DNA from: JANRLJ01 sp034437895
Lineage (GTDB): Bacteria > Chloroflexota > Anaerolineae > Aggregatilineales > Phototrophicaceae
Assembly: GCA_034437895.1 (NCBI GenBank)
Contig: DAOTTO010000350.1
Span: 1 to 8,632 of the forward strand
Length of the DNA: 8,632 nt
Direction of reading: 5' to 3'
Position 1 is the first letter of the stretch; every line of letters begins with the position of its first letter. Below are positions 1-6,393 of the stretch, one piece after another. The notes under the pieces are model-generated. The model had not been told where the DNA came from. It saw only the letters and a list, made by a program, of their open reading frames with translations, and searched no databases. The translations under genes and the position numbers were made by a program.

Positions 1-2984
1 TCGGCGGTGGAACTGTTGCCGACTGAGTCGAAAACCTCCACCGTAAATAATTCTACGCCGGCGCGGTTCATCTCAAAATCGAAACCGCAGTCATCCGGCA
101 GCGTGGCGCAGTCGTCACGGATGCCGACCTCTTGCCCATATTGATAAAAGACCACACGTCCAATACGAATGTTATCCTGCACTAACACGCGCACCGGAAT
201 CACGCCCTCGGTAGGCCAACGATAAACCTGCCCCTCCACTGGTGACGTAAACACCACGCTCGGCGGGATGTTATCGACGGTAACATAAATCACGCTCGTC
301 TCGATGTTGTTATCGGTCAACACGGTGGTTAAGCGCAGCGAATATAAGCCGTCTAAGCCTGTCGTATCCCATATCCCTAACGGCAAATTCGGGTCGAAAG
401 TGGCTTGCTGGGGGGTGATGTCTGTCCATTCACGCGGGCTGATGGTCGCACCATAGGCTAGTTGATAATATTGCAGATTCACGGGATTCAGGCTGCCGCG
501 AATCTCGACCTGACCGCCGACATAGGCATAATTTTCCGGCAGCGTAATCACGGTTGATTGGAAGGCGTCGGGACGGCTGACTGTATCGTATTCTTCCGGC
601 GGTAAAGGACGGTTATTGGCTCCCCACCAATCAAGCGCTTCCGGCGGCGGGATGAAGTAGACTTCCGCCCGCTTTAAGGCTGGATCGGTGTTGGCGGTAG
701 CGCGTTGATTAGTCTGCGAATTGACCTCGACGATTTGCCAATAGGTATCGGGTGTGCGCGGTTGGTAGCCATCCGGGAAAATCTCGGTGTGGCGGTGTTC
801 GGCACAGGCATCGGTGGGCAGCAGGCCGGAAACGTCGCAGACGGTTTGTTCGATAATAGTCGGCGGACGTTCCCAATCCAGCACGGGCAGATTGTCGCGG
901 ATGTGGGCGTATTCCATCACAGCTTGCCAGATCGCACCCGCGCCTTCCGTCGCATCCGGCGAGAGCGCCAGAGCGAAACGGTCTGGATCGTCTGCGCCTC
1001 CGCGTGATAAATGCACGACGGTCACGATCTGCGGCGTATAGCCGACTGTCCAATTTTCGTGGCGATCCCCGGTTACACCGTTCATCACAGCGGCACGGCG
1101 CGAAATCGCTAAAGGCTCGACATCACCCAGAATCCTTAAGCGCGAGGTCGTGTCCGAAAGAATATCGTTCACGAGATAGGGCAGTTCGGATTGCAGTTTA
1201 GGCACACGATTGGCAGCCGCCTGATCCGCGCCATATTCCCATAGAATAACGCCGTTGGCATCCTCAATGCGGCGGACGGCAACTGGATCATGCTGGCGTA
1301 AATCAGGATTCGGCTGATTAATCACCCGCCCCGTAATATAGCCTTGTCCAGCGAAAACCGAATAGGCATAGGCCGTATCTAAAACGGAAACCGCGCCGCC
1401 TTTTTCCAGCAGCGACAGATCGTACACATTATCATTCAGACTGTTGATACCCATCGGAGTCGCCGTATTGCGAAGGGCGCTGTTGAGTCCGCGTTCATTG
1501 GCGACCTGCATCACGGGCAAAAGTCTTCCGGTTGCCATCGCATCCCGCAGATTCATCGGGCCAAAAAACAAGCCATCGACGTTGTTGGGAATATACAGCA
1601 GGCCGTCCTGTGCGCCGGGGAATTGGCGCGGAATATCCAGCACCATCGTGGCAGGCGTGAACAAGAGATTGTTATTACTGCCACCCAGATTAGTAAACGC
1701 ATCCAGATAAATAAAGGGTTGCAGCGTTGGACCTGGTTGATAGGCGGTCTCTGTTCCCGCGCCGACCATCGCTTTAATCTCGCCTGTATTGACATCGAGG
1801 ATGACGATAATGCCGCTGTCTGGCGGGAGTGTATCTTCATTGGGAAGCGCAAGCTGCACAGGCGGCAAAAATTGAGCGCTGATGCAGGCTTGATCGTCCA
1901 ATGAGCGCACTGTGGAGGGATCACGCCCGGAAAGCTGCTCTAACCGATAGCGCAGCAGGCATTCAGTTTGATAATACAGATCAAGATCAAGCGTGGTAGT
2001 GATTCTCAATCCACCCCGGCTGACTAGCCCCGCGCCGTCCCGTCCGAGCGCCGTCAAAATAGATTCAGCCTGCCGCCGTGCATAACGGGCAAAATCGGGC
2101 GCGACGAGGGGCGATTGTCCCGCGTCGGGTCGGATGATCGTCACTGTATTAGATGCGGATTCGTAAGCATTTTGTGTAATCGTACCGCTGCCGAGCAAAC
2201 GCTGTAAGACATCTCTTTGGCGGCTGCGCGTGGCTTCGAGGTCATCCACCGGATTGTACTGCGGCGCGGTGGGGATGCTCACCAGCAGCGCGGCCTCGTC
2301 TAAGGTTAAATCACGGGCAGATTTACCGAGGTAAATTTGCGCGGCGGCTTCGATTCCATACGTTTGATTGCCGTAATAATTGGTGTTGAGATGCCATTCC
2401 AGCACTTCTTCCGGCGTGTATAGCCGATTCACCTCCGCCACCAGCGCGATCTCTAAAGCGCGATCTTCAACCGTGATAATCTCCGGCGGGGTCGAAATCG
2501 CATTCCGCACCAGCCGTCCGGTCAAAGTAGGGTCGGGCGGAAGCGGGCCTTTTAAGTTGTTATTCAGCAGTTCGCCGATAGCTTGGAGCAGATTTAAGCG
2601 TGGAGTCGTCAGATAATCCGCATCTTCCATCATTAAGGTGCCGCGCACAACCGCTTCGGGGAGTTCCGCCAAGGTGAGCCATACGCGCTGTTCCCCAAGC
2701 GAGTCTGCCACCGAAACCAGTAGTGTGGTGCCGCTGGAATCGTAAATTTCGCTCGCGCCGATGAGGGGGGCAACCGCAATCGTCTGGCGCGGATTAGGCA
2801 GCATTTGATTGGCGCGGGCATAGGCGTTGATGGCATCGCCAAACAGAAATACGGCGGGAACCAAAATGCCTAATGCGGCAGTTCCCGCTATGCCCCACAG
2901 TAGGCTTTGGCTGTTGGCGACTTTAGAACGGCGGTCTGTACGGCGGCGTTTGCGGCGGCGGATGATGTGAGCGATTGAAGACAT
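1..2984 (-). CDS. Class A penicillin-binding-protein-like protein with degenerate transpeptidase motifs (3' end outside window)
   Basis: Class A PBPs polymerise and cross-link peptidoglycan outside the membrane. The frame is open from an ATG at 2984 (a TAA lies two codons upstream) to the window edge, at least 994 codons. Residues 8-20 are Arg/Lys-rich and a TM anchor follows at about 28-50. The glycosyltransferase-like domain (about 75-290) keeps the Glu of motif 1 (MEDADY, E120) and of motif 3 (RALE, E178), plus EEVLEWHLN and YGIEAAAQIYLG. The transpeptidase-like domain (about 330-710) has the family framing YQPG..PFIYLDAF, LRDAMA and NWTVGYTP. However, the nucleophile motif SxxK reads PTLQ (P419, Q422), SxN reads GRL (486-488) and KTG reads MNG (634-636). 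C716 and C727 flank SGLLPT. Two Ig-like beta domains follow (about 812-903 and 904 onward). No good Shine-Dalgarno is seen. The fold is clear. I infer no transpeptidase or beta-lactam-acylation activity. A scaffold or glycosyltransferase-only role is possible. Confidence 0.88.
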   Translation of the reverse strand, partial: MSSIAHIIRRRKRRRTDRRSKVANSQSLLWGIAGTAALGILVPAVFLFGDAINAYARANQMLPNPRQTIAVAPLIGASEIYDSSGTTLLVSVADSLGEQRVWLTLAELPEAVVRGTLMMEDADYLTTPRLNLLQAIGELLNNNLKGPLPPDPTLTGRLVRNAISTPPEIITVEDRALEIALVAEVNRLYTPEEVLEWHLNTNYYGNQTYGIEAAAQIYLGKSARDLTLDEAALLVSIPTAPQYNPVDDLEATRSRQRDVLQRLLGSGTITQNAYESASNTVTIIRPDAGQSPLVAPDFARYARRQAESILTALGRDGAGLVSRGGLRITTTLDLDLYYQTECLLRYRLEQLSGRDPSTVRSLDDQACISAQFLPPVQLALPNEDTLPPDSGIIVILDVNTGEIKAMVGAGTETAYQPGPTLQPFIYLDAFTNLGGSNNNLLFTPATMVLDIPRQFPGAQDGLLYIPNNVDGLFFGPMNLRDAMATGRLLPVMQVANERGLNSALRNTATPMGINSLNDNVYDLSLLEKGGAVSVLDTAYAYSVFAGQGYITGRVINQPNPDLRQHDPVAVRRIEDANGVILWEYGADQAAANRVPKLQSELPYLVNDILSDTTSRLRILGDVEPLAISRRAAVMNGVTGDRHENWTVGYTPQIVTVVHLSRGGADDPDRFALALSPDATEGAGAIWQAVMEYAHIRDNLPVLDWERPPTIIEQTVCDVSGLLPTDACAEHRHTEIFPDGYQPRTPDTYWQIVEVNSQTNQRATANTDPALKRAEVYFIPPPEALDWWGANNRPLPPEEYDTVSRPDAFQSTVITLPENYAYVGGQVEIRGSLNPVNLQYYQLAYGATISPREWTDITPQQATFDPNLPLGIWDTTGLDGLYSLRLTTVLTDNNIETSVIYVTVDNIPPSVVFTSPVEGQVYRWPTEGVIPVRVLVQDNIRIGRVVFYQYGQEVGIRDDCATLPDDCGFDFEMNRAGVELFTVEVFDSVGNSSTA

Positions 2985-2987
2985 AAT

Positions 2988-3020
2988 TTAGCTCTTGGCG
3001 GTTAGCTCTTAGCGATTAGC
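2988..3020. repeat. Imperfect 14-bp tandem repeat in the PBP leader
   Basis: Two adjacent 14-bp units, TTAGCTCTTGGCGG (2988-3001) and TTAGCTCTTAGCGA (3002-3015), match at 12 of 14 positions. A third partial unit, TTAGC (3016-3020), follows. The array lies directly upstream of the PBP-like start codon, where a ribosome binding site would be expected. Each unit contains AGCT. It could be a local slippage product or part of a dispersed intergenic repeat family. Confidence 0.7.
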
Positions 3021-3044
3021 ATTTGAGGTTCACCATTGAGCGGC

Positions 3045-3053
3045 GTTATATCA
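3045..3053 (-). promoter_or_regulatory. Candidate extended -10 promoter for the PBP-like gene
   Basis: On the minus strand the sequence reads TGATATAAC, an extended -10 (TGn) followed by TATAAC, five of six matches to the sigma70-type -10. No convincing -35 is found 16-18 bp upstream. A transcript would start near 3038 and carry a leader of about 54 nt that includes the tandem repeat. Without it, the gene would depend on readthrough from the receiver gene 93 bp upstream on the same strand. Confidence 0.35.
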
Positions 3054-3077
3054 CAAATACGATGACAGGATGAACAC

Positions 3078-3470
3078 TCAGCTTGATTGTACAGAAGTTT
3101 TGGGGGATTGCATCAGCCGAGAGGCGAAGTCTTTAATCTGCGTATAGGTAACAGGTTTGATGAGGATAATGTCGGCTAATGCTTCTACGCCCATTTCCTC
3201 GGCGACCCGCCCGTTCCCGGTCATCATCATTACTTTAACCTGCTTCAGGCTGTCATCAGCCCGAATCTGCCGCAGCAGATCCGCACCAGTCACATGCGGC
3301 ATCTCTAAATCCAACGTTACGAGATCGGGCTTTCGGGACAGGATTTTTTCCCATGCCAGGCGGCTGTCTTTAATGACCTCCACCTCAAACCCGATTGTCT
3401 CCAGCGCATAGGCAAAAATATCGCCTAAAGACACATCATCATCGACCACTATCGCTGTAATACTCGTCAT
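3078..3470 (-). CDS. Single-domain (CheY-like) response regulator
   Basis: A 130-residue stand-alone receiver domain that should accept a phosphoryl group from a histidine kinase. The acidic pocket is D10/D11/D12 (VVDDD), the phosphoacceptor is D54 (LVTLDLEMP), the switch Thr is T84 (MMMTG) and the conserved Lys is K105 followed by Pro (LIKPV). It ends soon after the receiver fold, so no DNA-binding or enzymatic output domain is present. The ATG at 3470 lies inside the 3' end of the upstream kinase gene (32-nt overlap), with AGG five bases before it. This indicates translational coupling and a cognate pair. It probably acts through protein-protein contact or as a phosphate shuttle or sink; its target cannot be read from the sequence. 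Confidence 0.93.
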   Translation of the reverse strand: MTSITAIVVDDDVSLGDIFAYALETIGFEVEVIKDSRLAWEKILSRKPDLVTLDLEMPHVTGADLLRQIRADDSLKQVKVMMMTGNGRVAEEMGVEALADIILIKPVTYTQIKDFASRLMQSPKTSVQSS

Positions 3471-4776
3471 CTTGACCTATTTTTTCAATTATGGGGATCG
3501 GCGCGGCTGGAAGCGTAAACCAGAATGTGCTGCCGACACCGAGGCTGCTTTCCACCCCGACCTGCCCGTTCAATTTGGTCACGATCCGATGGATGATAGA
3601 CAAACCCAGCCCTAAACCTTCAACATTAAGGGTATGTAAGCGGGTAAACATCTCGAACAAACGCGCCTGATCCTCCGGGGCGATGCCGATTCCGGTATCT
3701 TGTACTTCGCAGCGCACATAATCACCCTTTGCAACTGCCCGAATTGTAATGGAAGGCGCGGCACATGTATCCCCCATATATTTGATCGCGTTGCTTATGA
3801 GGTTGGCAAAGACTTCTTCAACCCATTGGCTATGCGCCAGAACACACGGCATATCGGGCGAAATCTCCACTTTGATGCCTTTTTCTTCCAGCACAGCCAT
3901 AAAGCGCATGACCGCGTTATCGACTGTTGGTCTGATTTCCGTCGGCTTCACCGTGTCTTTGACATTACGCAGCTTCGCCAACCACAGCAGTTGGTCGATC
4001 ATCTCGTTCATTTTTACGCCGCTGTCGCGTATACCTTTGACGAAATCTAATGCTTGGGGCGGCAACTTATCTGAGAAGCGCGATGCTAATATTTCGCTCC
4101 GCAGCATGATATTGTTGAGCGGCGACTTTAAATCGTGGGCGATGGTGTGGCTGTAAGCGTCTAATTCCTGATTACGTGCTTCTAATTCCGCTGCACGATT
4201 TTGTAACGCATCGCGGGTGCGCTCCAATTCTTCAAAGTTGCGTGTGTTGCGGAGTGCGGAAGAAAGTTGCAGCGCCAGCATATAGACGATCCGCATGTCG
4301 TCTTGGGTGTAGCCAAGTGCTTTCGCCAGCCCGAAGTTGATCGTTCCTAGGATGATGTTGTCAGCAACTAGGGGAAGAATAATTTGCGAGGCATACTGCG
4401 CCATAAAAGGCGAGGGGCTGCCTTCGCGTACAATTTGAGGCTGCCCACGTGTAAGCGCTGGCCCTAGGTTCTCTGTTTCGAGCAATTGGGGCGGGGTTGC
4501 TTCTTGCGCCCCGAACAGGGTATTGATCTGCCACACGTCGTCTTTTTGCAGGCAAACACTGCAATGATCGAAATCCAGCAGCCACTTGGCCTGCTGTGCG
4601 ATGACGCGCTGAATCGCCGTTAGATCCAACGTGCGGTTAATGGCGATGCCAATTTCGCTCACAGCGGCAATACGGCTGGAAAGGGCATCCGCTTCCGCCA
4701 ATAAACGGCGAACCGTTTGCAGGAGTTGGTCGCGGTCTAAATCTTCAAGACGACCCGTCGGCTTTATGGTTAGCAT
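3439..4776 (-). CDS. Soluble GAF-domain sensor histidine kinase
   Basis: A 445-residue histidine kinase that should autophosphorylate and pass phosphate to the receiver encoded just downstream. No signal peptide or TM segment is seen, so it is probably cytoplasmic. Order: an N-terminal helix (about 10-45), a GAF-type sensory domain (about 45-178), a charged coiled-coil linker (about 181-208), HisKA with phosphoacceptor H214 in AHDLKSPL, then HATPase_c. The ATPase shows the N box (NLISNAIKY, N325 and N329), G1 (DTGIGI, D360) and G2 (GLGLGLS, 387-391). The HDLKSPL H-box resembles that of phytochrome-type and other soluble kinases. The GAF ligand cannot be predicted; no chromophore-binding Cys is evident. 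The ATG overlaps the upstream stop codon as TAATG, so translation is probably coupled. The last residues are acidic and are encoded in the overlap with the receiver gene. Confidence 0.94.
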   Translation of the reverse strand: MLTIKPTGRLEDLDRDQLLQTVRRLLAEADALSSRIAAVSEIGIAINRTLDLTAIQRVIAQQAKWLLDFDHCSVCLQKDDVWQINTLFGAQEATPPQLLETENLGPALTRGQPQIVREGSPSPFMAQYASQIILPLVADNIILGTINFGLAKALGYTQDDMRIVYMLALQLSSALRNTRNFEELERTRDALQNRAAELEARNQELDAYSHTIAHDLKSPLNNIMLRSEILASRFSDKLPPQALDFVKGIRDSGVKMNEMIDQLLWLAKLRNVKDTVKPTEIRPTVDNAVMRFMAVLEEKGIKVEISPDMPCVLAHSQWVEEVFANLISNAIKYMGDTCAAPSITIRAVAKGDYVRCEVQDTGIGIAPEDQARLFEMFTRLHTLNVEGLGLGLSIIHRIVTKLNGQVGVESSLGVGSTFWFTLPAAPIPIIEKIGQDDEYYSDSGR

Positions 4777-5318
4777 TAGAGCGCATCAACCTCAAGCGCA
4801 ATAGCATCAGTGTATTGGTTAACGCCTGTAAAGAGGTTGGCGGTGGCGACGATTTCAAAAATTTCTGTGTCATCCAAACCGAATGCGCGAAGCTCATCAA
4901 AATGCGCTTGCTTAAGCTGTTTGGGCTGGGTGGCTGCCAATAGACCAAAGCGGATAACGGCCTTCTCACGCGCAGGCAGTGGACAGGCTTCAAAGTCTGA
5001 AACGAGTGTTCGCAGTACTTCTTCGCTCATGCCCAGAGCGGAAAGCCCATGTAAATGGACTTTGAGCGCATACTCGCTGTCATTCGACTGCGAAATGGCA
5101 ACACCGATCATTTCCTTTAACGTGCGCGGCAGGCTGCCCTGCAAAATTACGCCGCGAAATTTTTTCCAGTTTGCTTCCAGAAAATCCGGGTGGCTTGCCA
5201 TTGATTTGAACAAATTGGGGACGATGCCGAAGCCTAGTTCGGCAGTGATTTGTTCATAGACTTGTTTTGCTTTGGGGTCGGTTAGTGCATCATATTCGAC
5301 GATGGTGAAAAGTGCCAT
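4776..5318 (-). CDS. Carboxymuconolactone decarboxylase/AhpD-like protein lacking the catalytic cysteine pair
   Basis: A 180-residue all-helical protein of the CMD/AhpD-like (peroxidase-related) superfamily. Recognisable features are the N-terminal YEQITAELGFGIVPNLFKSM segment, the second helix LKEMIGVAISQSND and the C-terminal IFEIVATANLFTGVNQYTDA. AhpD-type members use a CxxC...H centre as a disulfide reductase. Here the same spacing reads S81-xx-A84-xxx-H88, so both cysteines are gone and only the His remains. The only Cys is C112, outside the motif. Thiol-based peroxidase chemistry is therefore not expected, and ligand binding or sensing is possible. It is the first gene of the operon, and its stop overlaps the kinase start (TAATG), which argues for a role in the signalling unit. 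AGGA lies 14 nt before the ATG, a longer spacing than usual. The fold is confident; the function is unknown. Confidence 0.85.
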   Translation of the reverse strand: MALFTIVEYDALTDPKAKQVYEQITAELGFGIVPNLFKSMASHPDFLEANWKKFRGVILQGSLPRTLKEMIGVAISQSNDSEYALKVHLHGLSALGMSEEVLRTLVSDFEACPLPAREKAVIRFGLLAATQPKQLKQAHFDELRAFGLDDTEIFEIVATANLFTGVNQYTDAIALEVDAL

Positions 5319-5353
5319 GATGTTGTGATATGTCCTTTAGAAGTGCGTGTTAT

Positions 5354-5374
5354 GACGTAGAAATTATCTACGTC
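5354..5374. promoter_or_regulatory. Perfect 8-bp inverted repeat, candidate operator or 5' leader hairpin
   Basis: GACGTAGA (5354-5361) and TCTACGTC (5367-5374) are exact reverse complements separated by AATTA. The repeat sits 35 bp upstream of the CMD-like start codon and just downstream of the predicted leftward -10. It would therefore cover the leftward transcription start or form a hairpin at the very 5' end of that mRNA. A dimeric regulator could bind it as two half-sites. It lies well upstream of the rightward promoter and is not followed by a long T-run in the direction of any ending gene, so a terminator is unlikely. Confidence 0.6.
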
Positions 5375-5381
5375 TATTTTC

Positions 5382-5410
5382 ATTCTATTGATTTTTTAAA
5401 CATCCTACAA
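5382..5410 (-). promoter_or_regulatory. Candidate leftward sigma70-type promoter for the CMD-kinase-receiver operon
   Basis: On the minus strand, a -35-like TTGTAG (5410-5405, three of six matches) and a -10 TAGAAT (5387-5382, five of six) are separated by exactly 17 bp. The predicted start is near 5375, giving a leader of about 57 nt that begins with the inverted repeat. The weak -35 would fit an activator-dependent promoter. Confidence 0.4.
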
Positions 5411-5501
5411 TCGTACCACCGTTAATTTCGGAAAAAATTGGTAAATGCTTAACCAACACCCATCCATCGATTTTTTCACCTCCAGCCAAAAAGCCTTAAT
5501 T

Positions 5502-5511
5502 CAAAATTTTG
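5502..5511. promoter_or_regulatory. 10-bp palindrome abutting the rightward -35
   Basis: CAAAATTTTG is a perfect palindrome ending one base before the rightward -35 hexamer. Its position suits an activator site or an AT-rich upstream element. AT-rich palindromes of this length also arise by chance, so the assignment is weak. Confidence 0.25.
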
Positions 5512-5512
5512 T

Positions 5513-5541
5513 TTGACTTAAGCCTAGACTTGTTATATATT
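5513..5541 (+). promoter_or_regulatory. Rightward sigma70-type promoter for the regulator-kinase operon
   Basis: TTGACT (5513-5518, five of six matches) and TATATT (5536-5541, five of six) are separated by 17 bp. This is the best promoter match in the window. It lies in AT-rich DNA, and transcription would start near 5548, about 47 nt before the regulator ATG. Confidence 0.6.
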
Positions 5542-5576
5542 TCAATTTAGAATACGCACACATAACGCAATATTTC

Positions 5577-5583
5577 AGAAAGG
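5577..5583 (+). promoter_or_regulatory. Ribosome binding site of the OmpR-type regulator
   Basis: AGAAAGG lies 11 nt before the ATG at 5595, a purine-rich match to the anti-Shine-Dalgarno sequence. It supports this start, which also places the receiver's first beta strand directly at the N-terminus. Confidence 0.5.
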
Positions 5584-5594
5584 TAAAAAATCCA

Positions 5595-6341
5595 ATGAAG
5601 AAATCAAAAGTCCTGCTCGTTGAGGACGACCCCAATATCAATAAATTGGTTACGGACTTCCTCAATCATAGCAATTATGAAGTATTCCCGTTTAGTGATG
5701 GGCCAGAGGCGCTGGAACATGTTAAGGCACGCGGTCTGCCGCATATCGCCCTCATCGACCTTGCGCTGCCCACGTATCATGGGTTTGAAGTCAGCAGTCG
5801 CTTAAAGTCGATGGCTGATGTCCCGATCATCTTTATCACGGCCAACAATGACACTGACACGATTGTGCAGGGGTTGAAGAAATACGCGGAAGATTTTATC
5901 TCCAAGCCGTTTGAATTGCGCGAACTAGAAGCCCGCATTCAAGTCGTGTTGGCGCGTATGCCCAGCCTTGATTACGCCAGTGAACCCGTCATCGAGATAG
6001 ATAATAACCTAAATATTGACTTTGCCCATAATCGTATTACACTCGGTGGCAAAGCAATGGGGCTAACCCCGACTGAATCTATCCTGCTACATGTGCTGCT
6101 GCGGAATGCAGGGCGCGTGGTGGAAAACCGGATGTTGATCGCCCGTGTTTGGCCTAATGAAGATGTATATGAAGACACCCTGCGCGTTCACATGCACCGT
6201 CTGCGCCGCAAGCTGGAAGCAGACAGCCATCACCCGCATTACATCCGCACCGAGCGCGGCATTGGATATATGTTTACGGTGCGTCCGCCGGAAAGCGCCA
6301 ATATTGCGATGGAAAATGAAGATGAAGCCAGCAACGGCTAA
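5595..6341 (+). CDS. OmpR/PhoB-family DNA-binding response regulator
   Basis: A 248-residue transcriptional regulator, a normal length for the family. The receiver (about 4-120) has the acidic pocket E10/D11/D12, phosphoacceptor D55 (IALIDLALP), T82 (IFITAN) and K104 (ISKPF). The usual GADDY segment before the Lys reads KYAEDF, a mild deviation. A linker leads to a C-terminal winged helix-turn-helix (about 135-230): LTPTESILLHVLLRNAGRVV, the recognition helix region TLRVHMHRLRRKLE, and the wing RTERGIGYMF. The last 18 residues form an acidic tail. It is the only DNA-binding regulator in the window, is followed 52 nt later by a histidine kinase on the same strand with no terminator between, and is divergent from the other signalling operon. 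It probably regulates its own promoter region, by inference. Confidence 0.96.
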   Translation: MKKSKVLLVEDDPNINKLVTDFLNHSNYEVFPFSDGPEALEHVKARGLPHIALIDLALPTYHGFEVSSRLKSMADVPIIFITANNDTDTIVQGLKKYAEDFISKPFELRELEARIQVVLARMPSLDYASEPVIEIDNNLNIDFAHNRITLGGKAMGLTPTESILLHVLLRNAGRVVENRMLIARVWPNEDVYEDTLRVHMHRLRRKLEADSHHPHYIRTERGIGYMFTVRPPESANIAMENEDEASNG

Positions 6342-6393
6342 ATTTCGTCTTGCCCTTGGTTGAATATTGTCAATGTAGTTTGCGAGCGTAGAT

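Noticed and set aside
705..1053. Overlapping open frames on both strands inside the PBP-like gene
   Set aside because: They are low-complexity or Arg/Ser-rich translations without recognisable domains, and they lie in other frames of a clear coding sequence. The same holds for the frames at 1444-1924, 2380-2616 and 2633-2842.
1..2984. The PBP-like gene as a pseudogene or a sequence with frameshifts that destroyed the motifs
   Set aside because: The frame has no stop over 994 codons, and conserved flanking residues sit at the right spacing on both sides of each altered motif, so the changes are substitutions in a maintained protein.
4810..5259. 149-codon open frame antisense to the CMD-like gene
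   Set aside because: The opposite strand encodes a recognisable CMD/AhpD-fold protein with operon overlaps; the antisense translation has no family features. Similar antisense frames over the kinases (3700-4156, 6773-7054, 7237-7533) were rejected for the same reason.
5354..5380. The inverted repeat followed by TATTTT as an intrinsic terminator
   Set aside because: It lies between divergent genes, so no transcript would be expected to end there, and the stem is not GC-rich.
5388..5484. Two GATTTTTT-containing segments 79 bp apart as direct-repeat binding sites for the OmpR-type regulator
   Set aside because: Outside the T-tract the similarity is poor, and the spacing is much longer than the roughly one-turn spacing typical of this family.
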